Position numbers and translations under genes: made by a program. DNA of 64,000 nucleotides, from contig NC_072807.1 of the NCBI RefSeq assembly GCF_028583425.1, forward strand, positions 35,965,001 to 36,029,000, in the 5' to 3' direction. The notes beneath the pieces are model-generated. The model was not told the origin of the DNA. It made no database searches and worked only from the letters and a program-made list of their open reading frames with translations. This stretch comes from Eublepharis macularius (taxonomy: Eukaryota; Chordata; Lepidosauria; Squamata; Eublepharidae). Of this stretch, positions 31,595 through 42,689 are shown one piece after another (the stretch's first letter is position 1; every line of letters begins with the position of its first letter).

Positions 31595-32595
31595 CCTATC
31601 AGTGCAAGGCTCTGATCCTTCTTTGCCACATGAACTGGTACCATTCACCTTTTTCTTTCAGCCTTTTCTCTCCTCTGCGTAGGAACACCATTTTCCAGAT
31701 CTGCACAGCCACTTGTGGGGGTTAATTAGCTATCGTTCAAATGGCACTTGGATGGCGCAAAATGCCATAGAAGCTAAGTGCTAACATTATTATTACAGTC
31801 CATATGGAACTCTGCTAGCTGCCCAGGCAAACTGATTGTTATTGAAAGTGGGGGCGAGAAGGGGGAGAAGAAGCAGCTGGGAGGAATTAAAATATTCATC
31901 TGAGAATTGATCGTCCCAGGAGATGAGCTTCCCTGGGGTTTGAACGACGGCTGGATTCCAAATCATCTCATGTGGGGAATGAGCGCCAAGTGGGTGTAAA
32001 ATGCTCCCATCAAAACACCATCAGAATTCTGTATCACTCTCACTAGGAACATTTGCATGCCAAGATCGTCAACACCTAGAACAACATCCCTTGTGACAGG
32101 GACCCAGGCATCCGAGGAGGGGCGGCAGCAGGAGCCTTTGTATCTGCCACTACAATGCATTGTCTATTCATTTCTACACCCAGGGCAGGCTGCAAATTTA
32201 TGCCTCCTCCTTCCACGAATCAGCACCAAAACATGTTCAAGATGGCAGTGGATGATTATAAAGAGTTTATTACACACGCATACACAACATTTCAGACGAG
32301 CTTCCTCCCAAAGCCGCTCATGGAGATATAAAAAAGCAATACAAATGAATATTAAAATTCCCTAGAAGTACCCCTTCAGCTGAGATTCTTGCCTGAGCTC
32401 GATCCAAGCACAAGGGCAGACAGCTTCCTGGCTTCCACTGGCTCTCTCCCTAACTGTCTCATCAATACAAGCTGGAAGCAGGAGGGAGGAGAGACTGTCA
32501 TGGAAGCTGCACTCAGGCATAACAGAGAGGTGCTCAGCAGCCTTCCACCCTCGTTCTGATGGCCTCGTCGAGAGTAGTGGACCTTTTCACAAACT
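31595..32595. other. Unassigned sequence
   Basis: No gene or known repeat is recognised. Confidence 0.4.
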
Positions 32596-33225
32596 ACCAG
32601 TAAAAGCCCCTGACCTGGATAGCCAGATGAGCCTGATCTAGTCAAATCTCAGAATCTAAGCAGTGTCGGCCTTGGTTAGTAATTGGATGGGAGCAGGGCT
32701 CATTTCGAGGGGGAACGCACAGGAATGCAGTTCTGGCAGTTCCCCAAAGAGGTCACATGTCAGGTGGCCCTGCCCACTTGACTCTCGGCCATTTTGGGCC
32801 CATTTCAGCCTGGATTGGGCCTCTGATAGGTGGTGGATCACTCTCCCACTCAACAGCGGTCTGATCCTGACCATTTTGGGTCCCTTTTTGGCCGTTTTCA
32901 GCCCCTTTTTGCCATTTTGGGCCCAATTTCGTCCCTGAATGGCCAGGATTGGGTCCAAAACAGCCAGGATAGGTGATGTCAGGGGTGTGGCATACGCAAT
33001 CAGTTACACTAATGACACACTTCTGGTGATGGCAAGGGGCCTGACATATGCTAATGAGTTATGCTAATGAGTTCCTCTAGCTCTTTTTCTACGAAATGAC
33101 CCCTGGATGGGAGACCTTAAGCCAAGGCCAGGGTTGAAGAGACAGGCAATGGCAAACCACCTGTTAGTCTCTTGCCACAAAAACCCCAACAGGGGTCGCC
33201 ATAAATCAACTCTGACTTGAGGGAA
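32596..33225 (+). mobile_element. 5S rRNA-derived SINE, split by a hAT element
   Basis: The left part (32640-32693) has AATCTAAGCAGTGTCGGCC and TTGGTTAGTAATTGGATGGG, which follow the 3' half of 5S rRNA including its internal pol III control region. The right part (33106-33225) continues GACCTTAAGCCAAGG and AGGCAATGGCAAACCACCTG, ending CGACTTGAGGG-like. It is a SINE and not a 5S gene, because the 5' half of 5S is absent and the sequence carries an unrelated body. Confidence 0.75.
32694..33105. mobile_element. Non-autonomous hAT element in the 5S-SINE
   Basis: The ends are CAGGGCTCATTTCGA and ACGAAATGACCCCTG. An exact 8-bp target duplication, GATGGGAG, lies at 32686-32693 and 33106-33113. The interior is rich in CCATTTTGGG words. 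Length is 412 bp. Confidence 0.85.
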
Positions 33226-33297
33226 CTCTCCTCCACCACACCAGTAAAAGTAGAAATCTCCATTGCTCCTTCTCAGATGTTGTTCTTTATTTTTTCT

Positions 33298-33620
33298 ATT
33301 CATTGCTTTATTTTATTTATTTATTTAAAACATTTCTTTGCCGGCCTTCCACCCTGTTCTGGATCCCCGAGGAAGCAAACGTTAAAACAAAACATTTAAA
33401 ATGTTTCAGACATCAAGAAGCCTTTAAAATACAAAAACGTAAATGTATTTATATCATATAATTAACACTTAACATTTAAAAAAATTAAATGCTCCGTTTC
33501 AGCCCCAAGAGGCAATCAGGGCAAAGCAATATCAAACCACATTAACAATTTAAAAAAAGCAGCAGCATGAAATTGCTGCAATTGAAAATACTTCTAAAAC
33601 ATCTTGTGCAGGGATTCCCC
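33298..33620 (-). mobile_element. Old L2-like tail
   Basis: TTTATTTATTTATTTAAAAC followed by CCGGCCTTCCACCCTG is the reverse complement of a typical L2-group 3' end. The body is decayed. Confidence 0.4.
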
Positions 33621-33779
33621 TCCCTTCTGGGGTCAGCTGAGCTGTCCATACCCACGCTCCTGAAAGCTTGAGGGTAGACTGTGATTAGATATTTCTATGT
33701 GACTTGAAGATCACTTGGAAAGTTCAGTTAGTGTCTGCTGGTTCATTAAAGGGAGTGAGCTTGAAATCAATATATTGCA

Positions 33780-34320
33780 CCTGTTCCAAAACTTCTTAAC
33801 TGATTGCCAGTTTATCACTGGACTCCTTTTAAGGTGCTGCTTTTAACCTTTAAAGCGGTTCACATCCTTGGCTTCTCATTCCCCATGTGAACTAACCATG
33901 TTCGTAAAAGAGATTCCTTCTTCTTGCAAGCACTTATAAGAGTGTCAGATTTGCCTCTGTCTGTTTTCGAGCTTTCTCTGTTGTGGCTTCATCGCTGGGG
34001 AATGCTAAACCCTGAGAAAGTGCAGAGATTTCCCATTCTGTTTGCTTTGAAGAAAGTCTGTGTGGCAGTTCTGTTGTTGTTGTTGTTGTTGTTGTTGCTG
34101 CTGCTGTTGTTGTTGTTGCTGCTGCTGTTGTTGTAAGGACTTTTGGTTTAAACTCAGTTTTATATTGTGCCCAGGGCTGGCTGCTCTGTTGTGTGACCCT
34201 TTTGAATGCCTGGCTTGTATGGAATTCATTGTTAATTAACTTTTGATGGTTATCAAACTGAGTTTCCTATTTTACTGTTGTATCCTATGCTACAGTAACT
34301 GAATCCATCAAAATCTTAAC
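33780..34320 (+). mobile_element. Degenerate L2-like LINE fragment
   Basis: Words such as AAAGCGGTTCACATCCTTGG and GAGCTTTCTCTGTTGTGGC echo the L2 coding end seen at 16690. It contains the GTT/GCT repeat at 34069-34134. Confidence 0.4.
34069..34134. repeat. (GTT/GCT)n trinucleotide repeat
   Basis: About 22 units alternate between GTT and GCT. Frames across it read as poly-leucine or poly-glutamine but have no gene context. Confidence 0.9.
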
Positions 34321-35665
34321 AAGAATCTGTCAACAAATATGGAAAACAAAATGACGGCCCACAGACTGGAAATGTTCAATCTGCATCCCACTCCCAAAAA
34401 AGGGGATGCCAAAGAATGCAGCAACTACTGGACCATCACATTAATTTCCCACGCAAGCAAAGTGATGCTTAACATTCTACAGCAAGACTGTTACCATATA
34501 TGGAACAAAAAAATGCCAGCTGTTCAAGCTGGTTTTAGAAAAGGAGGAGGCACTAGAGATCACATTGCAAATTTACAATGGCTAACAGAGCATACCAGGG
34601 AATTTCAGAAAAAAATCAGCCTGTGTTTTATAGATTACAGAAAAGCTTTTGACTGCGTGGATCATGAAAAGCTGTGGATGGTATTAAAAGCTACAACATC
34701 TGATTGTGTTGAAGAGCAACCTGTTCTCTGGACAAGAGGCTACTGTCAAGACAGAATATGGGGAAACAGAATGATTTCCAATTGGCAAAGGTGTCAGACA
34801 AGGATATATATCATCTCCCTATCTGTTCAAGCTCTATGCAGAACATATCATAAAGAAAGCTGGATTACATTTAGAAGAAGCCAGAGTGAAAATTAATGGA
34901 AGGAACATTAACAATCTGAGATATGCAGATGACACCACATTACTGGCAGAAAATAGTGAAGACTTGAAACGACTACTGATGAAGGTTAAAGAAGAAATCG
35001 CCAAAGCAGGATTACAGCTGAACATCAAGAAGACAAAAGTAATGACTATGATTAGAAAATTTTAAGGTTGACAATAAAGAAATTGAAATTGTTAAAGATT
35101 TTCTTTTCCTTGGTTCAGTCATCAATCAAAAGGGAGACTGCTCCCAAGAAATCAGAAGGAGATTAAGACTTGGAAGACCAGCCATGTTGGAACTAGAAAA
35201 TATCCTTAAGGATAAGGATGTCATTTGGGGGACCAAGATCAAGAAAACACACATTATGGCATTCCCCATTGCTATATATGGGTGTGAGAGTTGGACATTA
35301 AAGGAAGTTAATTCATTTGAAATGCGGCGTTGGAGGAGAGTTTTATGAACACCACGGATGGCCCAAAAGACAAGTGGGTTCTAGATCACATCAAGCTTGA
35401 ATTCTCCCTAAAAGCTAAAATGACAAGACTGAAGTTATCATAAGAAGACAAGACTCTCTGGAAAAGACAATAATGCTATAAAAAGTGTAAGGCAGTATGA
35501 AAAGAGGAAGACTCAAAATGAGATGGCTTGACTTAATAAAGCAAACTATGTCCACCAAGATCTGAGCAAAGTCTTTAATGATGGGATGTTTTGGACGTCT
35601 TTCCTTCATAAGGTTGCCCTAAATCATAAGCAACTTCATGGCACATAACACTCACACACTCACAT
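34295..35665 (+). mobile_element. RTE-BovB LINE with reverse-transcriptase remnants
   Basis: This is the longest LINE copy in the window. A 185-codon frame (34339-34896) contains the RT core: VQAGFRKGGGTRDHI and ISLCFIDYRKAFDCVDHEKL, the latter being the palm block with the first catalytic aspartate. A frameshift near 34700 ends the homology. The YADD catalytic box is recovered in another frame at 34922-34933, followed by LLMKVKEEIAKAGLQLN. The RTE C-terminal region runs on to about 35640, ending in GCACATAACACTCAC. The upstream endonuclease domain is absent. Several frameshifts mean it is not active. Confidence 0.9.
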
Positions 35666-35691
35666 ACATCCTATGCTTTGTTGGCAAATGA

Positions 35692-35885
35692 AGAGCCAGT
35701 TTGGTGTAGTGGTTAAGAACACAGGACTCTAATCTGGAGCTCTTTCAGAGCTCTCTCAGCCCCACCCACCTCACAGGGTGTTTTGTTGTGGGGATAATAA
35801 TAACATACTTTGTAAACCGCTCTGAGTGGGCATTAAATTGTCCTGAAGGGCGGTATATAAATCAAATATTATTATTATTATTTTC
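35692..35885 (+). mobile_element. tRNA SINE with GGCGGTATATA tail, internally deleted
   Basis: The head is GCCAGTTTGGTGTAGTGGTT, then GAACACAGGACTCTAATCTG. The body jumps directly to TTTCAGAGCTCTCTCAG, so the B-box region seen in the copy at 26420 is missing. The tail is GAAGGGCGGTATATAAATC with an ATT repeat. Confidence 0.85.
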
Positions 35886-37220
35886 TGAGCTTTTGTACGG
35901 CGGGAGGATAGGCTAGAACTAGAAATTTTGTTAAAAACAAAAAGGAATTTTCCATGCAGTTTTACATACATTTAATCCAGTCTAAGCCCACCGAAATAGG
36001 TAGGTTTAAACTGCAGAGAGTCCGCATAGGGTAGCACTGTGGAGTACTTGAATCTCCAATACTCAAGGCAGATGTCACTTGCCATCACAACAGTAGGAAA
36101 GACTGTGCCAGGAGTTCATCACCAGTAGAGAATTCCATAAGTGGGTCACAAGCATAGCAAAAGCTCTTCTGAATTTCTAAAGGTGGGGGCGCCCTATCAC
36201 CACTGATAGGCAGGTTCATATGTTGTGTATATTTTTGTAAAATTGCTTGCTGCTGCAGTCCAATCTAATGTATCTCTGAATCTCTCTCCCATAACTGCAG
36301 GATTCGTTGGCTGTATGTGCTTTAGCGGCAGGTGCAGCACTGCCCCGTTTATTTCTGCCAATACCAGCACTCGGAGGCTCCATCTGACAGTGAGGCAGGA
36401 GGGATGTCCAGCAGGGCCAGAAGCAAGCTCTAGAGCCAATCTGCTGAAACAACAGGGGAGCTGTCCAGCCGGGGAGATTTCAGCAAGCCAAGAATAAACC
36501 AAGCTGGTTAGAAAGAGACATTGCAGACCCCCCGGTTTGGTGGTTGCTAACATCCTCACTGAAGGGAATTAGATGGTTTTGTCATCTTTACACCCTGATA
36601 CCGGTGGTAATTCTAGCTGTCTCAGCCATTGTAGGGGTGGCAGCACCGAGAGCAAACCAACCCTGGAAGCATCTGCTCTTACAAGTTGTAAAAGCTCTGT
36701 GGAATTTGCCTGGTTGGGAATTACGGTTAATTCGTTCCACTGAGCATCTGGTAGTTGAAGGACGGTTGCCAGCAATGCTGTCACTTTCTGGATGGGATGC
36801 GTTCCCCAGCTTCCTTTGCATCTGGGATAGCGGTGGGGATGAGGACAAAGAGAGAGGTGCACACTTCTGGCAAGGTAGACCGATACAGCTGCACACATCT
36901 GTCATGAAAAGTATGTGGTTTCCATTTTTCTTATCCTTAAGAGGCTACAATTATGTCCAACCGAACCTTTCTGGTTTCAACTCAAGGTCCTGAGTCTACA
37001 GTAGGATGTACCACAGCCAAGCCTTGAACAATTTATCAATATATTTCCTGTGCGGCAATGGAGAAAGAAAAAGTATATTAGCGATGCTTATAAAAGCACA
37101 GCAATTTAAAGTACCTAAGACTAAATAGAACAATGGGAAAATTATTAATCATAATAACAACAATGTGAAAAGTGAAACTAGGATTGGAACTATATCCACA
37201 CTCTGTTAATATTCCTTCAT
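35886..37220. other. Unassigned sequence
   Basis: Frames of 120 and 149 codons at 36197-36559 (minus) and 36544-36993 (plus) have no recognisable domain and lie opposite other open frames, as expected by chance in GC-balanced DNA. Confidence 0.4.
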
Positions 37221-37224
37221 CTGA

Positions 37225-37342
37225 GGGCCAAGCTACAAGTGACAAATGACACTTGAACAGCAAGTGTATTTCTCCCTGTTCACTTGCGCTCCTCTCAATC
37301 CACTTACCGTTCAAGTGTCATTCGTCACTTGTAGCTTGGCCC
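37225..37342 (+). mobile_element. 118-bp palindromic MITE, family 1, copy 7
   Basis: The arms are of the ACAAGTGAC type. The flanking CTGA and TCAG extend the palindrome by four bases, so the 3-bp duplication reads TGA against TCA. Confidence 0.85.
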
Positions 37343-37359
37343 TCAGTCCATTAAAAAGG

Positions 37360-37620
37360 CAGAGGTTGGGCTGTGGCCCAGAGGAACAGCATTTGCTTTG
37401 CATGCAGGTTCAGTTCCCCGCAAACACAGTTAAAGGGTAAGGCAGTCAGTGATGGGAAAGACCTTGACCAGAGGCCCTGGTCAAGATCGTGTGATAGACC
37501 AAACGTCTGATAAGGCAGCTTTGTGCAATGCATGGTTTGATTCATAAAGTCCATCAATTCCATTTGGGCCTGCAGCAACGTATATGGATGTGTGAATGAC
37601 CTCTTAGTGTTGCCTAAAGC
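37360..37620 (+). repeat. tRNA-Ala-derived SINE
   Basis: The head is GGCTGTGGCCCAGAGGAACA with TTTGCTTTGCATGCAGGTTC and a B-box-like GGTTCAGTTCC. The body has GGGAAAGACCTTGACCAGAG and CCAAACGTCTGATAAGGCAG, matching the inverted units at 1-600. Confidence 0.65.
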
Positions 37621-38005
37621 CATACTCAGTGTAAGGAGGCTCTGAATGCAACCCTACGCAGCGCTAATTCCAACAGAGTCCCTCCACATAGGATTGCACT
37701 GCCTGCCACACTTCATAAGCAAAGCCAAAGGAGAGAGAAAAACTCTCACTCAGGGAACAAAAACCAATTTCTACATATATGAGTATTTATAAAGTGCTCT
37801 AGTGTCCACATGCTAATGAGTATCAGTAAATATCAATAAATAAATATCATAGTTTTAACAATATAGAATCTCACATCCAGGTAAGTACACAATCTAAGCA
37901 GACCAATAAATTTGTCTGTAAACAGTATATATGAAGTGGTCGAACAATGCAAAATATCATTCAAAACACATCAAAGACACAATATCGCAGTCCATAGGAT
38001 GCCCC
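37621..38005. other. Unassigned sequence
   Basis: No recognised feature. The stretch is AT-rich, with AATATCAATAAATAAATATC near 37838. Confidence 0.35.
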
Positions 38006-38400
38006 TAATGCAGTCTTTACTTCTTGCAGGTGCGACGAGACGAAGAAGGGAACTTCATCTGTCTAACGTAAGTATATGATGCTTGTTAACTTCCTGGATG
38101 TGTTTTCTCCATAGGTGGAACCAACATACCAGGGAACAACCATAATGACCCTACAACAGGCCAGCTAATAAAGCACTTGTTTTGTATGTACACTTCATCA
38201 GGAGTCATGCAGTAAGTCCACCATATATCTGGCTGGTCGGTCGGTGTGGGGAGGCTCTGAGAACAAGGGAAGGTTGCCTGCTGTCCAGTGTTAGTCCAGT
38301 TTTTGTATGACCCACGTAGGAAATGAATGAAAAGAAGATTTCCTGGACACCAGCCTGGTGGCACGAATGGTACAAAAAGTCTCCTCCAAAAAGACAATTA
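38006..38400 (-). mobile_element. Possible third Penelope-like fragment
   Basis: On the minus strand near 38170-38212 I read GACUC, CUGAUGA, a weak stem, AAAAC and then GUGC. This resembles the hammerhead block seen in Penelope-like repeats, with GAAA changed to AAAA. The rest of the stretch is not repeated elsewhere in the window, so the call is weak. Confidence 0.3.
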
Positions 38401-38890
38401 ATCACTCAAATGCCCACTGAGATTACAAGAGCGATAATGTTTTCTTGCATAGAAATTTGCATGCAAAAGGAGGGTGGCTTTTTTTTTTTTTGCACACCGG
38501 CCTGCAGCAATTATCCAAACTTATGCAAATGGAGAATAAGTGAAGCCTTTAAATGAAAAGAATACCCAACGTGGGATCATTTATCAGTAAGGAGGAACGG
38601 TGCCAACAAGAAGAACCAGGGTGATAAATCTAACTCATATCACCATTTTTAAAAGGGCTTTGCTGTCATGAGCCTCCAATTGTGGCATACTTTTAATTGC
38701 TTTCTGCTGCAAAGGAAAGGCCTGCTGCCCCAGCTGCTTTTCACCCCACAGGAGAGAAAAAGACATTCTTCTATTTCTTTCGCATATTTGGATGCCACCT
38801 CTCAAGAGACCAGCGCAAGGTGGCAAACAAAGAGGCGGAACAATTAAAACCCAGCAACAATCAATAAATAAAACCAGATCACAACAACAA
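38401..38890. other. Unassigned sequence
   Basis: A T11 run lies near 38481 and a decayed LINE tail (CAATCAATAAATAAAACC) near 38858. Confidence 0.35.
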
Positions 38891-38894
38891 CTTC

Positions 38895-39035
38895 AGCAAT
38901 AGGTCTAGTAGTGCCTTAAAGACCAACTAGATTTCCACAGTACAAGCTTTCAAGAGTCACAGCTCTGGAAATCTAGTTGGTCTTTAAGGTGCTACTGGAC
39001 CCACATTTTGCTATACTATGATTACACATCTGAAA
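38895..39035. mobile_element. Penelope-like inverted dimer, family 2, truncated
   Basis: The left arm is TAGTGCCTTAAAGACCAACT and the right arm AGTTGGTCTTTAAGGTGCTA. The centre is GAGTCACAGCTCTGG, which is half of a hammerhead region. Confidence 0.6.
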
Positions 39036-39826
39036 CTATCCTCAGCAATAAAAGTATCCCAGAATTAGCCATTGCAAACACATCAAAGCAGCATAAAACA
39101 ACATTCAGCATCTGATTGTGGGACATAGGCTACAAATGATGCCGTCTTCTGAGCAGTAAAAAGTACCTTGGGAGTGTGATTTTGAAGGGGGAAATCAGCT
39201 GGAAAGGAATGGGTTACGCTGTGCCACTCCCTGTTATTTCTCTCTTAAAACACAAAAGTCTTTTTAAAAACAAAGAAAAGACTCAGATGTTATATGTGTT
39301 ATCTTTGGAGAGCAACCTTAAACGAAATTACACCCTTGACTTCAATAGACTTAGAAGGGTGTAGCTCTATTTTGGATGAAATCAGTGGGCATCGACACAT
39401 CACAAGCAGGGTTTCTGTTGGTATGACTTTAGCAAAGAGTGGAAGCTAAAATAGCTGATGGAGATGAAACAGCATGGACTGACTGTCTCTCCCAAGACCC
39501 TGTTTAGTTGTGAGGTTCTCAAAGTCATTTGGTTGGCTGCTTGTGGACAAAGGGTGTTAGGTCAAACCAGGATTTCTGTTTGATCCCAAAAGGCAATACG
39601 TAGGGTGTACAGTTTTGAAGTGCCTTCACAGCAATTATGAACAAGACAAACGATTCCGGAAGGGATGCACAACAAATAATTCCCAAAACAAAGCCGAAAT
39701 GGGGTAGTCAGGATGAGCAAAAAGTTCTCTCTTGGGTTCATATAGTAGTGCAAGCATGGCGGTTGTGGGATCTCGAAAACAAGTCCAATGAGGAGAAGCT
39801 GAAGGAACTGGAGAAGAGAAGACTGT
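39036..39826. other. Unassigned sequence
   Basis: No gene or known repeat is recognised. Confidence 0.4.
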
Positions 39827-39944
39827 GGGCCAAGCTACACATGACGAATGACACTTGAACGGCAAGTGGATTGAGTGGAGGGCAAGTGAACAGGGAGAAA
39901 TACACTTGCTGTTCAAGTGTCATTCGTCATGTGTAGCTTGGCCC
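39827..39944 (-). mobile_element. 118-bp palindromic MITE, family 1, copy 8
   Basis: Both arms carry ACACATGACG, and the core is reversed. The flanks are TGT and TAA. Confidence 0.85.
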
Positions 39945-40126
39945 TAAGGGGAGACATGCCTTTTGAAAGGCTGTCCTGAGGAAGAAGGAAAGGACTTGTT
40001 CTCTGCCACTCCAGAAAGCAAGTCTAGGGGTCAGGCTAGACGATACATCTTACACAAGTTTGTACCTGTCTGTACTTACACGTGGTTGTCCTCCATTCTC
40101 ACTCACACAGCCTCACACATATCTTT

Positions 40127-40255
40127 GGGCCAAGCTACAAGTGACAAATGACACCTGAATGGCAAGTGGATTGAGTGGAGAGCAAGTGGAGGGCAAGTGA
40201 ACAGGGAGGAATACACTTGCTGTTCAAGTGTTTTTCATCACTTGTAGTTTGGCCC
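40127..40255 (-). mobile_element. MITE family 1, copy 9 (129 bp)
   Basis: The arms are of the ACAAGTGA type but decayed on the right. It is 11 bp longer than the other copies because an AGTGGAGAGCA segment is duplicated in the core. It lies 182 bp from copy 8. Confidence 0.85.
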
Positions 40256-40740
40256 TCCTTCATATGCTTGATCACAGTTGCTTCATCATACATGAGTTTA
40301 CTAACCATTCCTCCAGAAACAGAGAAGCACATTCCATGGTTCTCTTTATTTCTACTCAAACACAGAATTTTTCTTTTTAATTTCAATGAAAATGTTTGCT
40401 TACCTCTCCGGTGAGTGGGTAAATGACTCAGAGAATACATCCCAGGAAATAAAGGAAAGTGGGGTTTTTTTTGTTAGAATTCTCTAAAACACGATAATGA
40501 CATCTGCATGTTTGTCTAAGAAAAACAAGAAAATGAGAGGAAGGGGGAGAGAAGCTGAGTGAAGTTAACTCTCTGGGCAAACGACTCGGTGTTTCTCTTA
40601 CTGAACAGAGAGAAATGATGCCATAAAGCCAGGAGAACAAGTGAACAAAGGAACCACGTGCGAACCCTGGGAACCAGCAGAAATGAGAAAGTAGATCTAC
40701 ACATGGTTTTGAACATGTGATCATTTGCCTGTGTGTGTGT
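40256..40740. other. Unassigned sequence
   Basis: No recognised feature apart from a short GT run near 40730. Confidence 0.35.
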
Positions 40741-40744
40741 GTGT

Positions 40745-40885
40745 GTGTTTGTTTATTTATTTATTTATAATCCATCTTTCCCACTGAGACTCAAGGTGGA
40801 TTACACAGCATGAGATTAGTGCAGTCAATATCAAGAACATTTCCATAGACAATGCCATAGGGTAAATAGATACAAGTACAACATA
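40745..40885 (-). mobile_element. L2-like LINE 3' end
   Basis: The minus-strand tail is TTATAAATAAATAAATAAAC, with GTGTAATCCACCTTGAGTC, matching the tails at 17235 and 56840. Confidence 0.7.
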
Positions 40886-41462
40886 GTGCGCCCAAAGGGG
40901 ATCTTTGGGGGTCTCATGGTAGCTCCTGAATGCCAATCACCTGTGCTTGTTGGCAGGATGTAGGGGGCATTAGTCACCCACAAGTGCCAAACTTTCATTT
41001 CAGCAAGTGTTTCGCATCCATGTTCCATGAGCCAAGGCAAAAGCAATACTTCTAGCTGGAAGCAAGCAAGCAAAACGAATTGCCCTACCTGATCGGTTTG
41101 AGCAGACTGCTAAGCTAAATCGATTGAGTGAAGGAGTGGACTTTGGCTTCCTAATTCCTTTGGACACGGAGCAATCAGGACTGGCATGTTGTGTTCTAGC
41201 CCCCCGAGGGGAGTGAGTGACAACTGGAAATTAAAACATGCATCCGAAGCAATGCAGTTTGCGACTTGCAAGCTGACCCTTCCGTTCCGATGGAGGGAGA
41301 CATTCAATAGCAACCTGAACTGAACCCCCTTTTGAACCAACACATGGGCCTAAAGACACAGCATCATACTTGGGGAACTGTGCAGGATGGAGAAGGGGAG
41401 CTGAACTGCATGATGGGGAAGGATTAGCAAAATCCTGCAAATGCTTTTTAGAGCTGGACACT
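40886..41462. other. Unassigned sequence
   Basis: No recognised feature. Confidence 0.35.
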
Positions 41463-41464
41463 AC

Positions 41465-41548
41465 ACCAATGTATGAAGTTACCTTATATCGAGTCAGTCT
41501 TTCCCAGTATTGACTACTCTGGATGGCAAAAGTTCTCTGAGATCCATG
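41465..41548 (-). repeat. tRNA-Ala SINE body fragment
   Basis: GAAGTTACCTTATATCGAG and TATTGACTACTCTGGATGGC match the array units at 1-600. Confidence 0.55.
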
Positions 41549-41549
41549 A

Positions 41550-41785
41550 AAACCAACATGGTGTAGCGATTAGAGTAGTGGACTAAGATCTAGGAGACTC
41601 AGGTTCGTATCCCTGTTCTGCCGAGGAAGCTCACTGGGTGATCTTAGGCCAGTCACACCCTCTCAGCCTAACCTACCTTACAAGGTTGCTTTGAGGATAA
41701 GACAGAGAAGAGGAAAATGATGGAAGCCATTTTAGGTTATAATGAAGAAGAAAGGCGGGGTATAAATGAACAATTTAAAAAATCA
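41550..41785 (+). mobile_element. Sauria-type tRNA SINE (near full length)
   Basis: The head is AACATGGTGTAGCGATTAGA with a B-box-like GGTTCGTATCCC (41602-41613). The body has GGCCAGTCACACCCTCTCAG and CCTAACCTACCTTACAAGG. The tail is GAAAGGCGGGGTATAAATGA. Confidence 0.85.
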
Positions 41786-41824
41786 CATGAAGAAAAAGGG
41801 GTTTTTCTAACACCTGCTACCTTA

Positions 41825-41903
41825 ACTGGACATGACAGGGACCAAACTTGGGACTTGTGCATATAAAGCATATCCTCTACCACTGAGTAACAGCTCTCAT
41901 CAT
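41825..41903 (-). repeat. tRNA-Ala SINE head fragment
   Basis: On the minus strand, TACTCAGTGGTAGAGGATAT and a decayed B box are visible just before the hAT element. Confidence 0.5.
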
Positions 41904-42313
41904 TAGAGATGGGCACGAAGCAAGGAAAAATGAACCATGAGGTTTGTGGTTCATCGCATTTCACAAACCACGAACTACAAACTTTCATGAACCTGCCCTG
42001 ATTCGCGAACCAGTTTGTTTGGTTCATGAAAACATTACTTCCAGGTCACCAAATCGTCACTTCCGGGCTAGCAGAAGGTCACTTCTGGGTCAGCAAAAGG
42101 TCTGCTGAAAGCCCAATCCCCGTTGCCTAGGAAACTGATTGATCGGTGCCAGGCTGTCTGCAGTGACAAACTGAAAAATGAACAAAACGAATCAGCCTAA
42201 AGTTTGTGGCGGTTCGTCAGAAATGGGCTCTGATGAACCACTGGTTTGCGAATCACGAACTGGCCCAGTTTGTGACGAACTTTGGTTTGTATTTCGGTTC
42301 ATGCCCATCTCTA
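41904..42313. mobile_element. Non-autonomous hAT element, GGTTCG subtype, copy B
   Basis: The ends are TAGAGATGGGCA and TGCCCATCTCTA. The target duplication is CTCATCAT/CTCATCAC (41896-41903 and 42314-42321), seven of eight. The interior matches copy A (10075) in order, but several CpG words have decayed to TG, e.g. GTTTGTG for GTTCGTG. Confidence 0.85.
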
Positions 42314-42321
42314 CTCATCAC

Positions 42322-42685
42322 ATATTTTTTGCAGAAAATATATCTCCTGGGCCACAGTCCCCACTCACTTCTCTTCCTGTGTGCCTCCTTTTCATGTACC
42401 AGCTTCAGGAAGGTCAAACAACAGGAGAAAGTGAAGCATAAATGAGATCAGGTAATGTTCTTTTGTTGCCGAAGAACAGAACACTAAATATTGGATTCTT
42501 TAGTGCTCACTGGTGGGCAATAGTGGATTAAGAACACGATTTCTATCACATCAAACCCTTCATATTTACTGTTTGTTTCCTGTACAAGCTCTTCTGAGAA
42601 ATATGTTAGGACACAGAACAGACAATGCGTAGGAATTTATTCCTCCCAACCTCTTCTTTTGCTTCTTCTCAGCGCTTCCCAATCC
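42322..42685. other. Unassigned sequence
   Basis: No recognised feature. Confidence 0.35.
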
Positions 42686-42689
42686 TGAC

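Noticed and set aside
32640..33120. 5S rRNA gene
   Set aside because: Only the 3' half is represented, it is diverged, and it is fused to a SINE body and split by a hAT element.
34005..34229. Poly-glutamine/poly-leucine frames
   Set aside because: They are produced by the GTT/GCT microsatellite with no surrounding gene structure.
36544..36993. 149-codon plus-strand open frame as a host exon
   Set aside because: There is no domain, and several comparable frames lie on the other strand. Codon use cannot be distinguished from chance by eye.
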